Positions 13,901 to 28,600 of a DNA stretch of 64,000 nucleotides are shown piece by piece. How positions within the stretch are numbered: position 1 is the stretch's first letter; the number at the start of each line of letters is the position of its first letter. Under the pieces are notes generated by a model, which had not been told where the DNA came from, did not search any database, and saw only the letters and a program-made list of their open reading frames with translations. This DNA comes from Plazaster borealis (Eukaryota; Echinodermata; Asteroidea; Forcipulatida; Labidiasteridae), in the NCBI GenBank assembly GCA_021014325.1, contig CM037463.1, positions 10,857,001 through 10,921,000 on the forward strand. The letters are read 5' to 3'. Made by a program: the position numbers and the translations under genes.

Positions 13901-16590
13901 GTTTTGTTTTATAAATAACATAAGATAAATCATATGTAACGCCCCAGATCACATAGTAGGGCTTTTAAAACCAAAGATAAATATTATTAGTGGGCTTTGT
14001 GCTCGCAAGTTTTCAAGCTCGCAAGCTTTCACGCTTTTTTTTTTTTTTAACAGCCTATATCACATCTCTGATGTACACTGTCCCAGCCTATAGAGTTTGA
14101 ACAATTTATCTTCCTAATGGAACCATTATGACCAAACTGAGCTTAAAAGGAAAAGTAATTTGGTCTTTTGTGACATTTTGAATCGGCACTGTCATGTCCA
14201 ATAAAAGATGGTCGTACAATGTAGCACTAAGAATGTCTGCTATTATGTACACTAGCCCTACATAGGACTCTTCCTCTGTGTGCTGTACACAGATACAGAG
14301 TCCAAGATATCAGGGTCCGTTTCTAGGGTGGAAAATTTCAGAGGTGTTTTAGAAATCACAGTTTTGCTTAAATGTACATGTAAGCGAACATCATTTTGTG
14401 TGTTTGTATTTTTTGTGAGGACGAAATTACATCTACATAATTTTGTTTACAATCATCCCAAAAAATAAATACCAAATGGCTGTTTACAACTTGTTCAAGA
14501 TGCTAGGTCTGAACATGGAGGAAGAAAATTAGACTGAATAGCTATTTTTAGTTATAAGCTATTTTTAGTTACAAGCTATTTTAAGTTACAAGCTATTTTT
14601 AGTTACATGTATAAGCTATTTTTAGTTACAAGCTATTTTTAGTTATAAGCTATTTTTAGTTATAAGCTTTCATTTTAGGTATTGTACACAAAAAAATCAG
14701 CCAATAGTGGTAGTTATTTAAAACTCAAAATGAATTAATGTCCGGATCCCAACATTATTTACGTCCGTCAGCCATGTACAAACTACTTTGCATGACATGT
14801 ATTTTGTGCATTGTCTGTGACATATGCACAAGTTTTGTGTACGTTTTTCGTTTTTTAAAACATCATCTGTCAAATTTATTTTGAGAAAAAATGCTTAAAC
14901 AAATATTCTTTTTGGGGGAAATCAGGCCATGCAACTTAATTAATCTAAAATAATCAATTACTGATGAAACTATTTGATGTTTTCTGCCTTGCAGTATGTC
15001 TTTGAGAGGCTGATGAAAGGTTTCTCCCATAAAGGCTGGAGAGTACGGGAGGAAATACTACTGTGTCTAATGCAGACAATTAATGTGTAAGTATTTATGT
15101 ACGCTACTACTCTAGTCTCGGCTGAAGTGGGCTACATGTCCACTGCATTATACCTAACAGAGCTTTTACGTGCATTACACAACACACATGGACACCCTTG
15201 CCCTTAATAACATACACAAGTGATCAGACGTACAGTGAACATTATGCATTTTCAGTAAAGGTCATCATGACAGATCAGAAGTGAGCCCTCTATTGGCTGT
15301 AATCCTTACAATTCAGCCATACACTTTGTCTGCTGCCCTCTCTGGTGCTCCACAGCCACACACACACACATAATGAATCATAGTTTTGGTCAGCGGTGTA
15401 AACACAGCCAGCTATAATGTATGCCCAGCAGCTGTGATTAACTGCAGCTGAACGGTGAAATATTTACACTCTCACTAATTTGTTATCCGCCCTAAAGGCC
15501 AGATGGTGTGACAGTGGGTTGGGCTGGCTAAAATAACAGTCGAGTAGTTGATGACTCACTGTTGGTCTTTTCCTGGGATGCGTTTTACTTGCCCGAAGGC
15601 AAATTATCACCAAATACATGTTAAAAAAAAAAAAATCAGGTTTGTTTGTTTGATTAGCCTGTTTTTTATATATTAATTCTATTGTTATTGTGAAGACGAA
15701 GGGGGACAAAGTTTTTGAGTTTGAAATTGGAAGCCATTTTGCACAGTATTGTGGGTAAAAAATAATAATCAATTGGCCGGAGCAGATGAATTTCATTCGA
15801 AATGAATTGGGGCATAAAATAATAGACTTTTCCAGGTCAGTTGGTTAGTAACTCTGAAGAGTTAACGCTGTTAGCTTACAGAGTTTACGACATGCTAAGC
15901 TTGACCTTTTTGATGCCATTATTAGCCCAGATTTCTTGGTTGATCTGTAATTGTGTATAGTGAAGGACAGTAAAGACGGGGTGGTTTAAACACCCCCCCC
16001 CCCCCATGTCCATGTACAGTTCATGGTTTTTTAACAAATCAACTGTGAAATTTGAGAGAATTATGAATGAAGGCAAAGATCAGATCAGATGTTTTGGGTT
16101 TTTTTTTTCATGACTTATTTTAGTGTATTTTTTTGTGTCTGTTTGTTTGGTTGCTCAGTCTCGGTTTTGTTTTTTAGGGGGGACACCTTGGAAATATTCT
16201 TTTAAACACTGTTAAAAACTTAAGTGTAAACACATATTTAATCATCAATGATGGAAAATAATATGTACACAATGTACTTATCAGGTTTGGTTTTGGTGTT
16301 GTTGTTTGTTTTCAACAGTCTGTACACAATGTTCATGCCAGGGTTTATTTATTTGTTTATTAATTGTTATGATTACATGATTTTTTCACGATTGTTCCCC
16401 TTCAAGCCTTGTTCTCTATCCTTGTTCCAACCTCTAATTTTTTCCATTTGTGGTGATGTAGAGAGCCTGTAAATGTAAGACTCCGGAAAGTCAGGGTAAT
16501 TCATGTCTCAACCAACAGGAGACTGCCTCCCATTTTCAGGTTTTTTGTTCTTTATTGGATTACACCCCCAATGTAGGCTTGGAAAAGTTG

Positions 16591-16670
<80 letters not shown>

Positions 16671-19600
16671 TATTTCTGGTAATGTACATGTAGCTCACAA
16701 GCCTGAGGAAACCTTTAAACAAGGGTGCTTGCTGTGTGAACCAGAAACACTGGGGTTAACCCCTACTCTTCCACGATAGGTGTTCTTGGTTCTTTTACGC
16801 GCACTACCAATCCTAGTACACAGCACCGTGGGCTTGATGTCCCAGCTGAAGGATAAACCAATGGTTAAGTGTCTTGCTCAAGGACAAAAGTGCCACGACC
16901 GGGACTCGAACCCACACTCTGCTGATCAGAAACACTGGAGCTCGAGTCCGGTGCCCTTAACCGCTCAACCACGACACGCCACAAAATGTTGTTGAAATGC
17001 AGTTCACATTTAGCACTCACACAGAATTTATTCTCTCTTTGATGTTTGTTTTGCAGGTTTGGTGCTGGTACACTCTTACTGAATAAAATAGTGCCGTCAA
17101 TTTGCAAGTTGCTGGGAGACCCCAACAGTCAGGTAAGAATTCCTGGACGTATTGCTGAAGACACTCATGCCTCGTCTGAGAAGCAACTAGAGCCCGATTT
17201 CACAGAGCTGTTAAAGTGGGGCCGCAAGGTCAAATTCAGTTTCGTGATGCACTCATTTCCCAATAAGAAAGTGGGGGGAAAATTTACAAGGCTCTAACCT
17301 CACGTTAAAATGGTGTAAAAAAAGGTCATTTTTTTTTATACTCTTGAAATTTGAAACATGAACGTTAGTGGATTTTGACCAAAAGATTGCACTTGAAGGG
17401 TATCAAACACAGTGGCATTTTACACAATTTTAATGTGAGGTCAGAGTATTTTTCCCCCTTTTTCATAAGGACTCGTATCTATTGGAAAATGAGTGGATCA
17501 CAAAATTGAATTTGACCCTTTTTAAGCAGGAGATTAGGTATTGCTTATCGGATTTCACTGCTAAGCAAAACAAATTAATAGGGAACTTACATGTATGTTC
17601 TTTAATACTCCCGGAAAATATTCAAATTGTAATTAAAACTGTACTGTACCAAACAAAGCATTTTTAAATGTACTTTATTGTGGGGGAAAAAAAAACCCCA
17701 AAACCTTATGAGCAACACATTACAATATCAACCTCTACCCTTGCAGGTACCCATTTATACCCCTGGTTGAAGAGAAGAAATTATAGTAAAGCATCTTGCA
17801 CAAGGACACACGTGTCATGACCGGGAGTCGAACCCCAAAACCCGATGACTTAACAATCAGAACTTGAATTTGATGCGCTAAACCACTTGGGCATGACAGA
17901 CCACGATCATATAAGGGTCAGGGTTCTCCGCAGGTTTTTTCAAAACTGGTGGGGGGGGGTGGGGCATTTTTGATCCAAATTTGTGGATGTTTTGCCGAAG
18001 CATGCTGAATTGAAACAAGGTCTTCGGAATGTTTTCTACATGTACTTGGTGTTTATCTTGGTTCTAAAAGCCCTACTGTGCATACTGGAGCATTCATTTG
18101 GTTTTATATGTTTTTTGTGTGAAAAACCCCCCCAAAACACACATTTGAATTTAAATTTGCGCGTATCGGCACGCAAATTGCGCATATCGGCACGCAAATT
18201 GCACGTATCGGCCCGATACGCTAGCTTGTTCATGGGGAGAACCCGGAGGTTGATCATATAAGTAAGGGTGTCCCGCAGTCTTTATTTAGGTTGGACTAAT
18301 TATTATTATTCTATTTTTTTATTTTTTTTATATTGAAACAGGTTCGAGACACGGCTATTAATACATTAGTGGAGATCTACAGACACGTCGGAGAGAAAGT
18401 ACGGATTGACTTAGGAAAGAAGGGAATTCCCTCATCAAGGTATGCAGTGTTCTGACCTGAAGAATTTTGTTGTTGTGTGTCTTTCCCTAATGCTGTGTCA
18501 TTTCTATAAAAAGTACAGGTGGTGTATAGACACCTGCTCTAGAATGGCGGGTGTCGTGAGTTCGAATCCCACCCAAGTAAAGCCCAGTTCATACTTCCTG
18601 CAAATGCGAATGTGAAGCGAATTTTGACGTCACAGCTCTGTTTTCGCTGCGAATGTTTCGCAGGAGTTGAGCACATCTCAACTCTTCCGAATTGTTCGTT
18701 GCAAATTTGTGCCGTCAAAATTCGTATCGCATTCACTTCACAGGAAGTATGAACCGGGCTTTAAATGCCTGTGGATTTTTTTCACAGGACTCAGAACTAC
18801 AGTGCTTTAAAACACGCATCAGTGTATGTAAAAAATATATATAAATAAACACTCTCACATACAAATAAAAAGTATCAAATTGTTAGCGATTCAGAAAATG
18901 ATAAGACCTGTGATTTATCAGGATTTTTCCTGATGTCAAAAGCCATGAAACATTCAATCAAAGGAAGAATTTTTATTTTTATTTTTTTGGTTCATATTGT
19001 TTCATTAAAAAAATAAAATGTTTCCTTTCCTTGTGTAGATTATCTATTATTTATGCCAAGTTTGACGATGTTCATCGGGCGGGTCAAATGCTGGTTGCAT
19101 CGCCGGATGGTAAGTAGAACTTCTTGTGTTCAAACAGAATTCCCCTTTGTATTACCTTTTATTTTTCATTTTACCCAGAATAAAGTACTTGTAGGCAACT
19201 TTTGATGAAAAATGGGGCATTTGATGCTTGATTTATGTTACATGGATGGTGTACACCCCTTCCATTTTGTCTTCATTTTGTTCTGGGAATCTCAGGAATT
19301 CCTTAGAGGATCGGGGGGAGGGGTAGTTTAGGAACTTTTGGGGGGCACTCTGTCACATCAGTCATTGTACATGTATACAAAAGCGGCTCAGTCATTTCGA
19401 TATTAGAAAGTTCGTTGGCACTTGAAGTGTTCGTCATGGTTTAAGCAATAGAACTGTGTATAATGTTGGCTGTTTCGGGGCAGGTTTTATCACAGCATGC
19501 CTTTTAGATTTGAGCTAATGATCGAGAAAATGATATGACCTTTCTGACCTGTTCATTTATTTCTTGTAAGGTGATTTGTCAGACTGCTAATCTCTATTCT

Positions 19601-22600
19601 GTACAGACTTTTATAAGTTCACGAATACTAGCAGCAAGTTGGCTGATCCTTCAAGTCGTTCAAATGAGAATATTTTGTATGATTCTGAGAACAGAACAAG
19701 CATTCTGTAGATTTAGGGAACTGTTTAATAAACGCTTCGGTGTACAGCGTACTTTTTGATGGGAGATAAATTTGAAAACCCACAAGATTCCTTCTCAAAG
19801 GCAAATGAGTGTACATATGTGATGCGATCAAGCTAAATGAGTCATTTGTCAGAAATATCACTATGGAGAAACAAGCCAAAACAGGCCAACAGGCTTGACA
19901 GGGGTGAAAATTTCAAAAATATTTTTTTTGTAAATTTAAATGCCAAAATATATCTTACTTCCTTCCTGATAAATAACATCAAAAAGGGGTTTAAATTAGC
20001 ATTGAAATAAAATTTGCTGATGTAGTTTCAATAAACAACTCAACTTTAAACACCCTTTTCTCAGTTTCATTCTCTCGCATCTCTTGGCGTTTCTCTTTTC
20101 ACAACTTTGGAACTAAAGGTGGTATCAACAAGGGGTTTTAACAGAATTAAAGCATAGATTATGCTCTTTTCAAATGTATACAATTTTTTAAAATGACCTT
20201 GGTCGACAAACGACTCATTTTGCTTGATCGCATCACATATGTACATTCCAACTGGCTCTTGGAGCAGGAATTGTTTTAAAAGAAGGATAAATCATGAAAG
20301 TATGCGATTGGTACTTTCATGTACAAGGTACATTTTACATGTGTTATGTACATTACATTACAAGCAGGTTTCAGTTTCAGTGTTTCTACATTCTGTGTGA
20401 TAATAAACAAAAATTTCATAAATTGATATTTTATTTGTTATATCTCCCCCCCCCCCTCCCCAACCGGGGACCTAATTTTATGGCAGTGTTTACCTCCGAA
20501 TTCTGCGCTTACGGCGCCCTGTGAAGGCATGATATTGTGGGCAGTAAGCGCAGAACTCCACGGTAAGCAGTTGCCATGAAATTGGGTCCTGTTCCTTTGC
20601 AATTATAAATTGCATTTATATACAGTTTTATTTATAAGTACATTGTCCTCCATAGAATTAATGCCCAATATGTACATCTGTATAATGTACATGTCTATTA
20701 CAGATTAAGTTTCTAAATTACTCATTTCCTTGTGGAGTTGACATTGAGTAAATTTCTGTACACTCACTTTTGATCTGCATGTCGTTAACCTGTGCATCAT
20801 GCATAGTGCATGTATGTAAAGTACATACCTTAAAGGGAGGGTATACCATTGGTAATTGTTCTAAAAATAATGACCATAACAACTTACTTGGTAAGAAGCA
20901 CTGCAGCTGTCGATAATGTATAACATTTTGAGAAAGGATTCCCTTCTAAGAAATGTGGTTTTAGAGAAAGGGGTTTAAACAAAATTCAAGTTGAGAATTA
21001 TTTCATTCATGAAACTTTTCTCAGATTGTGTATTCCAATTACGGATTTTTCTTCCTGCGTGGACATAATCGCTACAGTTTTTTTGCGATATCTCAAAAAC
21101 GCTACCACTTTTTGAAATGAAATTTTCACAGGTTAGTTTTATTGTATATACATTAATATAGGATTAACACAATCGTACGGTTCCAAAAACCAAAGGTATA
21201 CTTTGCCTTTAAGTTTATCAAATAGAACACATGTGTACTCTTACATGATTGGAAAAGTTGGAATTTGTGTATGGATACACATTGTGTAAAACATCTCGAC
21301 TGAATCTTTGGAATGGACATTTTTGAGCAACCACCTCAACTAGAATTGTGTTGATTTTGGTTGTCAGGCTTTTTAAATTGTGATTGAGTCTGCCATATTT
21401 TTTTATTATTTCTGTATTCAAGTGAAGTTTGGACATTGTGTAATTTTATCAGGACTCTCTATGTTTGTTTAATATTGAGCTTGAACTTTATCGCATATTA
21501 TTTTACTGTTCAGTCTACATTTATCAGGGTTGAGAAATTTCAGACTTTTTACTGTCTGCCTGGTGAAAAAATTAGCTGTTTTATTATGTTTGTCCCCAGA
21601 TTAAAATTATGATTATTTTCTTCTTCACAAAGTGACTTGTGTATTTAGGAATTAATAACTCATTCAAACTGTTGCAAAATTGAAAACACATTGACAGTTC
21701 TGTACTATTGACGAAGTCAGCTTTATTTTGGTATTCAAATTTTTGTAAAAAATAGTAACCAGTCTCCAAAACAGCAGTTTGCAAAATAATTTAACTTCAC
21801 CGTGGTTTTCGTAAAACACAGAGTTTCGGCTGTGGTGCACCATAAGTTTGTGGTGCGACCGACAGCGTGTACCATACCTTTGTACATGCATAATGATCTA
21901 CATTATAGCATTCTACAAAATAATACGAAATTTGTATTGGAAGCATACCTGTGTTGAATCACGGTGAGCCGAACGGGTACTGTAGCACAATGAAAAGTCT
22001 TTTCTCCCACACTTCCTCAGCCATCATACCAGGCAGTAGCGTGTGCCTCTACCTACAACACCCCCTTTGTTTCACTCCTTTGGCAGCGATTATCTCTGCA
22101 AGCAACAACAACAACATGGCGGCCAAATTGGGTTGATATTGTCTTTGTGCAGAACAGTCTCTGACTGTGCTAGACTATCTTGACTTTTTTGTTCTTTCCC
22201 CTTTCCCCTTTGACTTTCCTCCGGAAATATTAGTCAGACTTGTGGAGGCCATAGGGGGAGGGAAGACTGCCTTAACCTCCTCCTTCCCTTCCCCTAGGGG
22301 GCGGGCCTTCAACCAGGGTAACTTAATAACATCATCTCCAGGGGTTGTATTAAAACATGGGCACATACCTTGTGTCATAAAGTCAGGTCATGTGATCCTC
22401 TCCCTCCAAGTGACAAAATATGCCAACTACACTTTTTGCCAGCTGAATATGAATTTGAGAAGTAAATGTTTTCGGTGGATCTGCTGGCTGCATTTTGTTC
22501 GGTACGGATCTGTAGTCACATGACGAGTGCAGGGTCCGGATAAAGTGTTCGGCCGCAGTGACAGCATCCATGTGATTGTAATCACTCTTGATTTCTTCAC

Positions 22601-25600
22601 TCTTGATTTCTTCACTCTTGATTTATACGTGTTTTGATTTCGGTTTACATTTTTCTACTGGAACTTTTTTTTGTTTGGGTCTGTCTTTTTTTGGTTGTTG
22701 CTTCATTTGATGGCACCACATTTCCTAGCGATATCACAGTGATGTCATTACCCATTTCCTGTCTGTTAACGTGTTTGTTCCTACACTGCCCCGGCTTAGC
22801 ATCGCCGATTCCAACAGGAAGTCAGTCAGCCTCTGTGTGAAGGATTTTCGTCCAATAGATTGATCAGTACCCTATAAACGGAGTCTCGTCCTCAACGCCC
22901 CTGTACCAAGGGAGGGCTGCTGGTAGTTCGATAACAAACCCCATCCTGAATGCATCTCAGTTTAATGCCATCGGAGAGTTGCCTACCACATCCCGGATTC
23001 ATCCCCCCCCCCCCCCTACAAATCTCTGCCATCATCGCATCTTAACGATTTAACCCGATTTTCAGAGTCTCTGTTATTGATCTCACCCGGTGTTTTCATT
23101 CTCGTCGTGGGTTGGCCCCGATTGATCACCATCCGTGGGAAGTTCCCCAGAGAGTGTTCCACACCAAGAAAGAAGGCATGCTGCTGGGGGGTAGCCGTGG
23201 ATCACTGGTGCTTCGGCTGTTACACCATTAACTTCACTGCCATCGTTTGTAGATCTTTAATTAACCTGTTTCTTGGTTGGAATGACTCTACCCAACATTC
23301 AAGGATGCACTGATGAATACCAGAGGAGCACAGGGTCGTTTGTACAGTGTGAGATATATCCAGAGTGGGGGATATGCTCTGTAGCTTTTTAATTCCCTCC
23401 CCGTATGAGCTGCTGAGGTTTTGCTCATCGTCAACAACATTCAGATTTGCCGTGAAGACATTCCCCCCATTAAAGTCAATTACAAGAAAGTACCATCTGG
23501 TTCATCGGAGCAGCGATCTCAGCAAGGAGTGTTGAAAACCGACCTGATTGACGCAAAACCTACATTGAAGATTCTTAAACTTTCTCGTGTGTGCAATGGG
23601 GGACAAGAAGGACAGACCGTCCAAGAGGGATGGCTTCCGTCCGTTTGACAAGGACATCTCTCTGATTGTCAAGTGTTTACTGAAGGGGAATCCCCTACCC
23701 AAGAAACGAGAGACAACCGGACAAAGTGATCGGGATAGCATTGACTCTGGGGTTGGGAGTATACCTGATGAGGAGGTGTGTGTGCCGGGTATGTACAAGT
23801 CGCACCATGTAGGATTTTATTCATTTTATTCTAGTACTTTTATTAGTATATGTATACGTTTATTTTAATTTTATTCATTCTATTTGTTTTATTAGCTAAG
23901 TTATTTATTTATTTATTTATTCTGTTGTTTATTTATTTATTTATTTTATTTTATTAATTTAGTTATTTATTTATTTTATTTATTTTTGTGAAACATTTTT
24001 TTGATTATGGGGACAGTACAGGGGAGACGCAAGGAATTTCAGAAAATCCACTAGGCATACATTTACATGTATGCATACATTACAAACACATACATGTAGT
24101 ACTCAACACATGTGTATTCATGTTTTGATACATGCATAAGCCTTTTTGAGGTATGGCGGACACAATGCTACAACACTGTAAAGTTGTGGTAAATTTGTGC
24201 GTATTGACCATAGAAATAGAACGTATGTTATTCAGTGAAGTGCGCATTTTGGGCGACGCGGCGTTTTACACGTAAACCTAATGACCACCAACATGGTGAG
24301 CGTGGCATCAGTCGCGGCGTGTGACGCGCGCGTATCACGTCCGCCATACCTCAAAAAGGCTTATAGTGTTTAATCAGTATACATTGTATATAGTTTTGTG
24401 TTGTTTTATAGTATCTGGCCTGTAGCATGAGAAGAGAATTAATTACAAAAGCATTCACAGATTATGAACAAAACAATGTATGTAAAATTTTGTACACGTT
24501 GGGTTGGCAATAGTGATGATTTGATTGGCAGGCCTAGTACTTCATTCTCGTAAGGGCCAGGCAGTTTTAGCTTCGTACATTTTACATTAAAATTGGGCAG
24601 TGGGCACCTCTAGGACTGAGAGAAACTTGAATTTGTACTTGAATATTTGAAACACCAAGGCAATTAACTGGGGCCATGGAGGCAATTAACGATGATGAGG
24701 AATTTAGTGTATTACAAACTTTAAAAAGACATCAAAATCTGCAGATTGAATTGCATCTAAATTTACATGGAGTCAATTAAAATTAACATGTAAAATCAGA
24801 AACCAAAAATGAAAATAGACTGAAAAACAGAAATTGCATGGGAGACTGAAAAACATCATACAAAGGGGGAAAGTTAAAGGGTCTGTATACGTTTGGTAAT
24901 GACTCTGAAAATTAATGGCAATAAAAAACTTACTTGGTAAGAAGTACCAGCAGCTTTGGATAGTATAATGCATTTTGAGAAACTTTTCACTTCCAAGTAC
25001 TGCGGTTATGGAAAAAGATATCACTTTTTATCCCCAAAAATTTGAATCTGGGAAGCGTTACTGCAGTAGCGTTTCTCATATTGTGTATTCCAATTTAAGT
25101 TTATTCTTCCTGCGTGGACATAACGGCTCCAGATTTTTGGAAATATCTCAAAAACGCTACCACCTTTTGAAATGAAATTTTCACAGTTTTTTTTTATGGT
25201 ATATATCTACAACTATATAGGATTGAAACAAACAGTAGGTTCCAATTACCGAACGTATACAATCCCTTAAAGCACTAAGGGTCAATACTCAATAAGGGAT
25301 TAGACCTTACAGAAACGGGATGAAATGTTGAAAAAGAAACAAATGAAGAAACAAATGAAGTGAAATCTCAGGCCTGGATGGGTTTTTGGACACAGTGGGT
25401 TGTGTTTTAAATTTTGGAATGCACAGTGGCATTTTGCACTTTGGAGTGGAGACTGTTGAGCCCAGGGTGCAAGATTGTTGTCCGATATTCACAGGGAGTC
25501 AAGAAATGAAATTATAGAAATCTCAGTGGATCCGGCTCAGTAGAATGCCAGTGGATGTTGGCAGCGTGAAAATAAACATGCCCAAATTAGGAGACATGTT

Positions 25601-28600
25601 GAACTTGTACAATAAGAAGAAAAATTATCAAAAGCAGTGTATATCAAACATCTGTGTAAGGGTAAAACCCAAAATAATATATTTATAATAGACTATGCAA
25701 GTCTCGCGCATATTTGAACTTCCGGGACCATTGTGGTCCCAACCGTATGGAGTTTACGTTGGCGGGATTTTGTTTTGTCAATTATTAAGGGAATAAAAGA
25801 GTGGCGACGAGTTCTTAAACGGCCGTTTAAAACCGGCAGGGTCGTGGCCGTGCGATAAAGGCCCGAGCCGAAGGCGAGGGCCTTTATCGCACGGCCACGA
25901 CCCTGCAAGGTTTTAAACGGTCGTTTAAGAACGAGTCACTACTCATTTATTCCCATTCATAAATGCCTTTTTGTTAAAAAGTGAAAGAATAAGGAAAATC
26001 GGTGGTAAAAAGACAATCTCTGACATCGAAGTTTGTACATTTTCAAAAACTTTTGTAAAATTCTGTTTTGTGCGCGTTGGGTTGTGTGTACGCGCGTGTA
26101 CAAAAAGATTAGGCTACGCGCGGGAACTATAGCCATGCATTGCGTTCCGCGTAAGTAAATTGGCGGAGCTTGCGCGTCCAATATGCGAAGCCCAGCCGGT
26201 TATAAACACTCTTAGCAGTGCATTATCATCCGTTTAAACACCCCCACGTGACGTGCTCTCCACCAATAGGAATAGCGAAACTGTCTGGGGTATTTATGAA
26301 TTTTAGTTTAATGTACATGTAGTTTATGGCTATGAACATTGTGTATGATGTCGGGAATGTAATACTGAGTGATTAACAATATGAAAGTAAAACCAATTCA
26401 ACAAAATAACGAAGAAATCCTGAGAGAAAGACTTGACCTTTCTTTGTGGTTACTTGTATATATAAAATTAAGAATCTTGCCCAACTGACGGGCATGTTGT
26501 CATTAAACCTATGTAATAGACGTACACAATCGGGCTGGATTGGCAAATGGGGTTTCTAACAATAAGCATCCTCGTCCCAAGTTTTAATTTTGTTTCAATG
26601 TTAACTTACACAAATTATCTGTATCATGCAAAAACCAAAAATTTATTTATTAACAACTTGCTATGGGTATTTTATTTTCAAGAATTTTGTATAAATATAA
26701 TATAAAAAGAAGATTTGATTTTATAGAAAAATATAGTCTTCGTTCAAGTTTTTTTTTCTCGTTTGATATGTGCGAGACTTGCACAGTCTATTGATGAAGA
26801 CTATAGAGGTGTACAGAAACAGTCGTTGAGAGAGTCCCAACTTGAACGTTACTTCAGTGTGTACAGTTTAAAGGATGTAAATATGCAGGTGTGGAATTTC
26901 GTTCCTGAACTGAATTTCATTCCTTCGGGGCCACTTCAGAATGTCTTCAGGGAAGATCTCCTTGTGGATGTAATATGCTAGCCTTGACTACATATGTGTA
27001 CATTTTATGGCGTGTCGTGGCGGAGCGGATAAGAGCACTGGACTCAAGCTTTGGTGTTTCTGATCAGCAGAGTGTGGGTTCGAGTCCCGGTCATGACACT
27101 TGTGTCCTTAAGCAAGACACTTAACCATTATTGCTGCGTCCTTCGGATGGGATGTAAAGCCGTTGGTCCTGTGTGTTGTGTAATGCCGTAAAAGAACCCA
27201 GTGAACTTATCGTAAAGAGAAGAGGTTCGCCCCGGTGTTCCTGGTTCGATTGGCTGCATATTGTGCCACTGCACCTTGTAAACCATTACATGGTGCTATG
27301 TAAAGGAGTAGGTCTCATACTTCAGAAACGTAGCTCCACAATACCTTGCAGGAAAAAACTGACTGTTGAAGCGCCTTGAGGGTCACTAAGTGGCGGATAT
27401 GAGCGCTATATAAGAAGCCACTATTAGTATTATTATTATTATTTTTGTGTATGTTTCAAATTTGTGAACACACACAGTGGAATGTCCAAATGGGGCACCA
27501 ACCATGGTGTGAACCGGAGAGGTGCTTGGGTGTCTAACAGACACCTGATATGAGTTTGGACACCAAAATAATTATTTACAATACATGACTCAGGGCTTGA
27601 GTTTTTGAGGGAAAATCTAAAAGACTGCAGGGCTTTCTATTTTTATTTAAATTTTAAGACATTACACAGTGAGGTATTAACGTTTGATTGAAAAACACAA
27701 GACTGCTAGACTTGTCCTGTCGTAAGTTTACTGGCCTGACAGTAAAATCGCTTGACTTTGGTGTGCTGTCCAATGTAAATTTCCGAGCACTGTACATGTA
27801 TGTATATGTACAGTGTACATCCAGTTGTACATTTACCTCGATGAGTACATGTTGAGAACATTTTAAACGAGTAATTTTGACGCCATCATCTCCAATTTTT
27901 GACACTTTGGCTAAAACCATACCCATGGGTTTAAAGGGATTGTATATGTTTGGTAATTGGAACCCACTGTTTGTTTCAATCCTATGTAGTTGAAGTGAAT
28001 ACCATAAAACTAACCTGTGAAAATTTCATTTTAAAAGGTGGTAGCGTTTTTGAGATATTGCCGAAAATCTGGAGCGGTTATGTCCACGTAGGAAGAATAT
28101 CAATTGGAATACACAATCTGAGAAACGTTACTGCAGTAACGATTCTCAGATTCAAATTTTGGGGGATAAAAAGTGATATCTTTTTCCATAACCGCAGTAC
28201 TTCGAAGTGAAAAATTTCTCAAAATCCATTATACTATCCAAAGCTGCTGTACTTCTTATACCAAGTAAGTTTTTATTGCCTGTAATTTTCAGAGTCATTA
28301 CCAAACAGATACAGACCCTTTAAATTAATAAATTCACCCCCAAAAATGTTTCAAGCAATTGCACTGACCTCCCAATACATAGCAATCCTTTCTGCTTTGA
28401 CATTAGATGAAGAACCGGACTGAAGTGAATCATACCTTTGCTAATTGCCAAATTAATAACTTCTGCCTTTGCTCCTAAATGACATCCGCTTTTAATTACT
28501 CTCATGATTACTGAAGAGAGACCAGGTGAGGGCCGCACCAGACCACAGTCATGTTGATTAGAATACCATTGGAATACCATGCATGTCATATTGAAAAATT

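Larger units (their letters stand above)
10222..14994. other. CLASP intron, repeat mosaic
   Basis: Holds an 88-nt direct duplication (10235-10430), truncated G (10823-10897), element T (10897-11254), SINE-1 (12195-12569), G (12593-12797), K (13748-14070) and an 18-nt tandem repeat (14540-14668). No coding signal seen in the remainder. Confidence 0.6.
15087..17056. other. CLASP intron
   Basis: Mostly unique-looking AT-rich DNA. It carries a short CA run near 15358, a C run near 15993, and a reverse SINE-1 with a long TTA tail (16586-16982). Confidence 0.55.
17133..18341. other. CLASP intron
   Basis: Holds an E-like fragment near 17190, a diverged reverse SINE-1 (about 17745-17903) and composite F (17931-18244), which ends about 100 nt before the next acceptor. 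Confidence 0.55.

Noticed and set aside
14540..14668. CRISPR-like array
   Set aside because: The 18-nt units are directly tandem with no spacers, in a eukaryotic intron; it is a simple minisatellite.
22167..22523. 118-codon forward ORF upstream of alternative exon 1
   Set aside because: No domain, no convincing splice donor in frame with CLASP, and no start context. More likely promoter or 5' UTR sequence.
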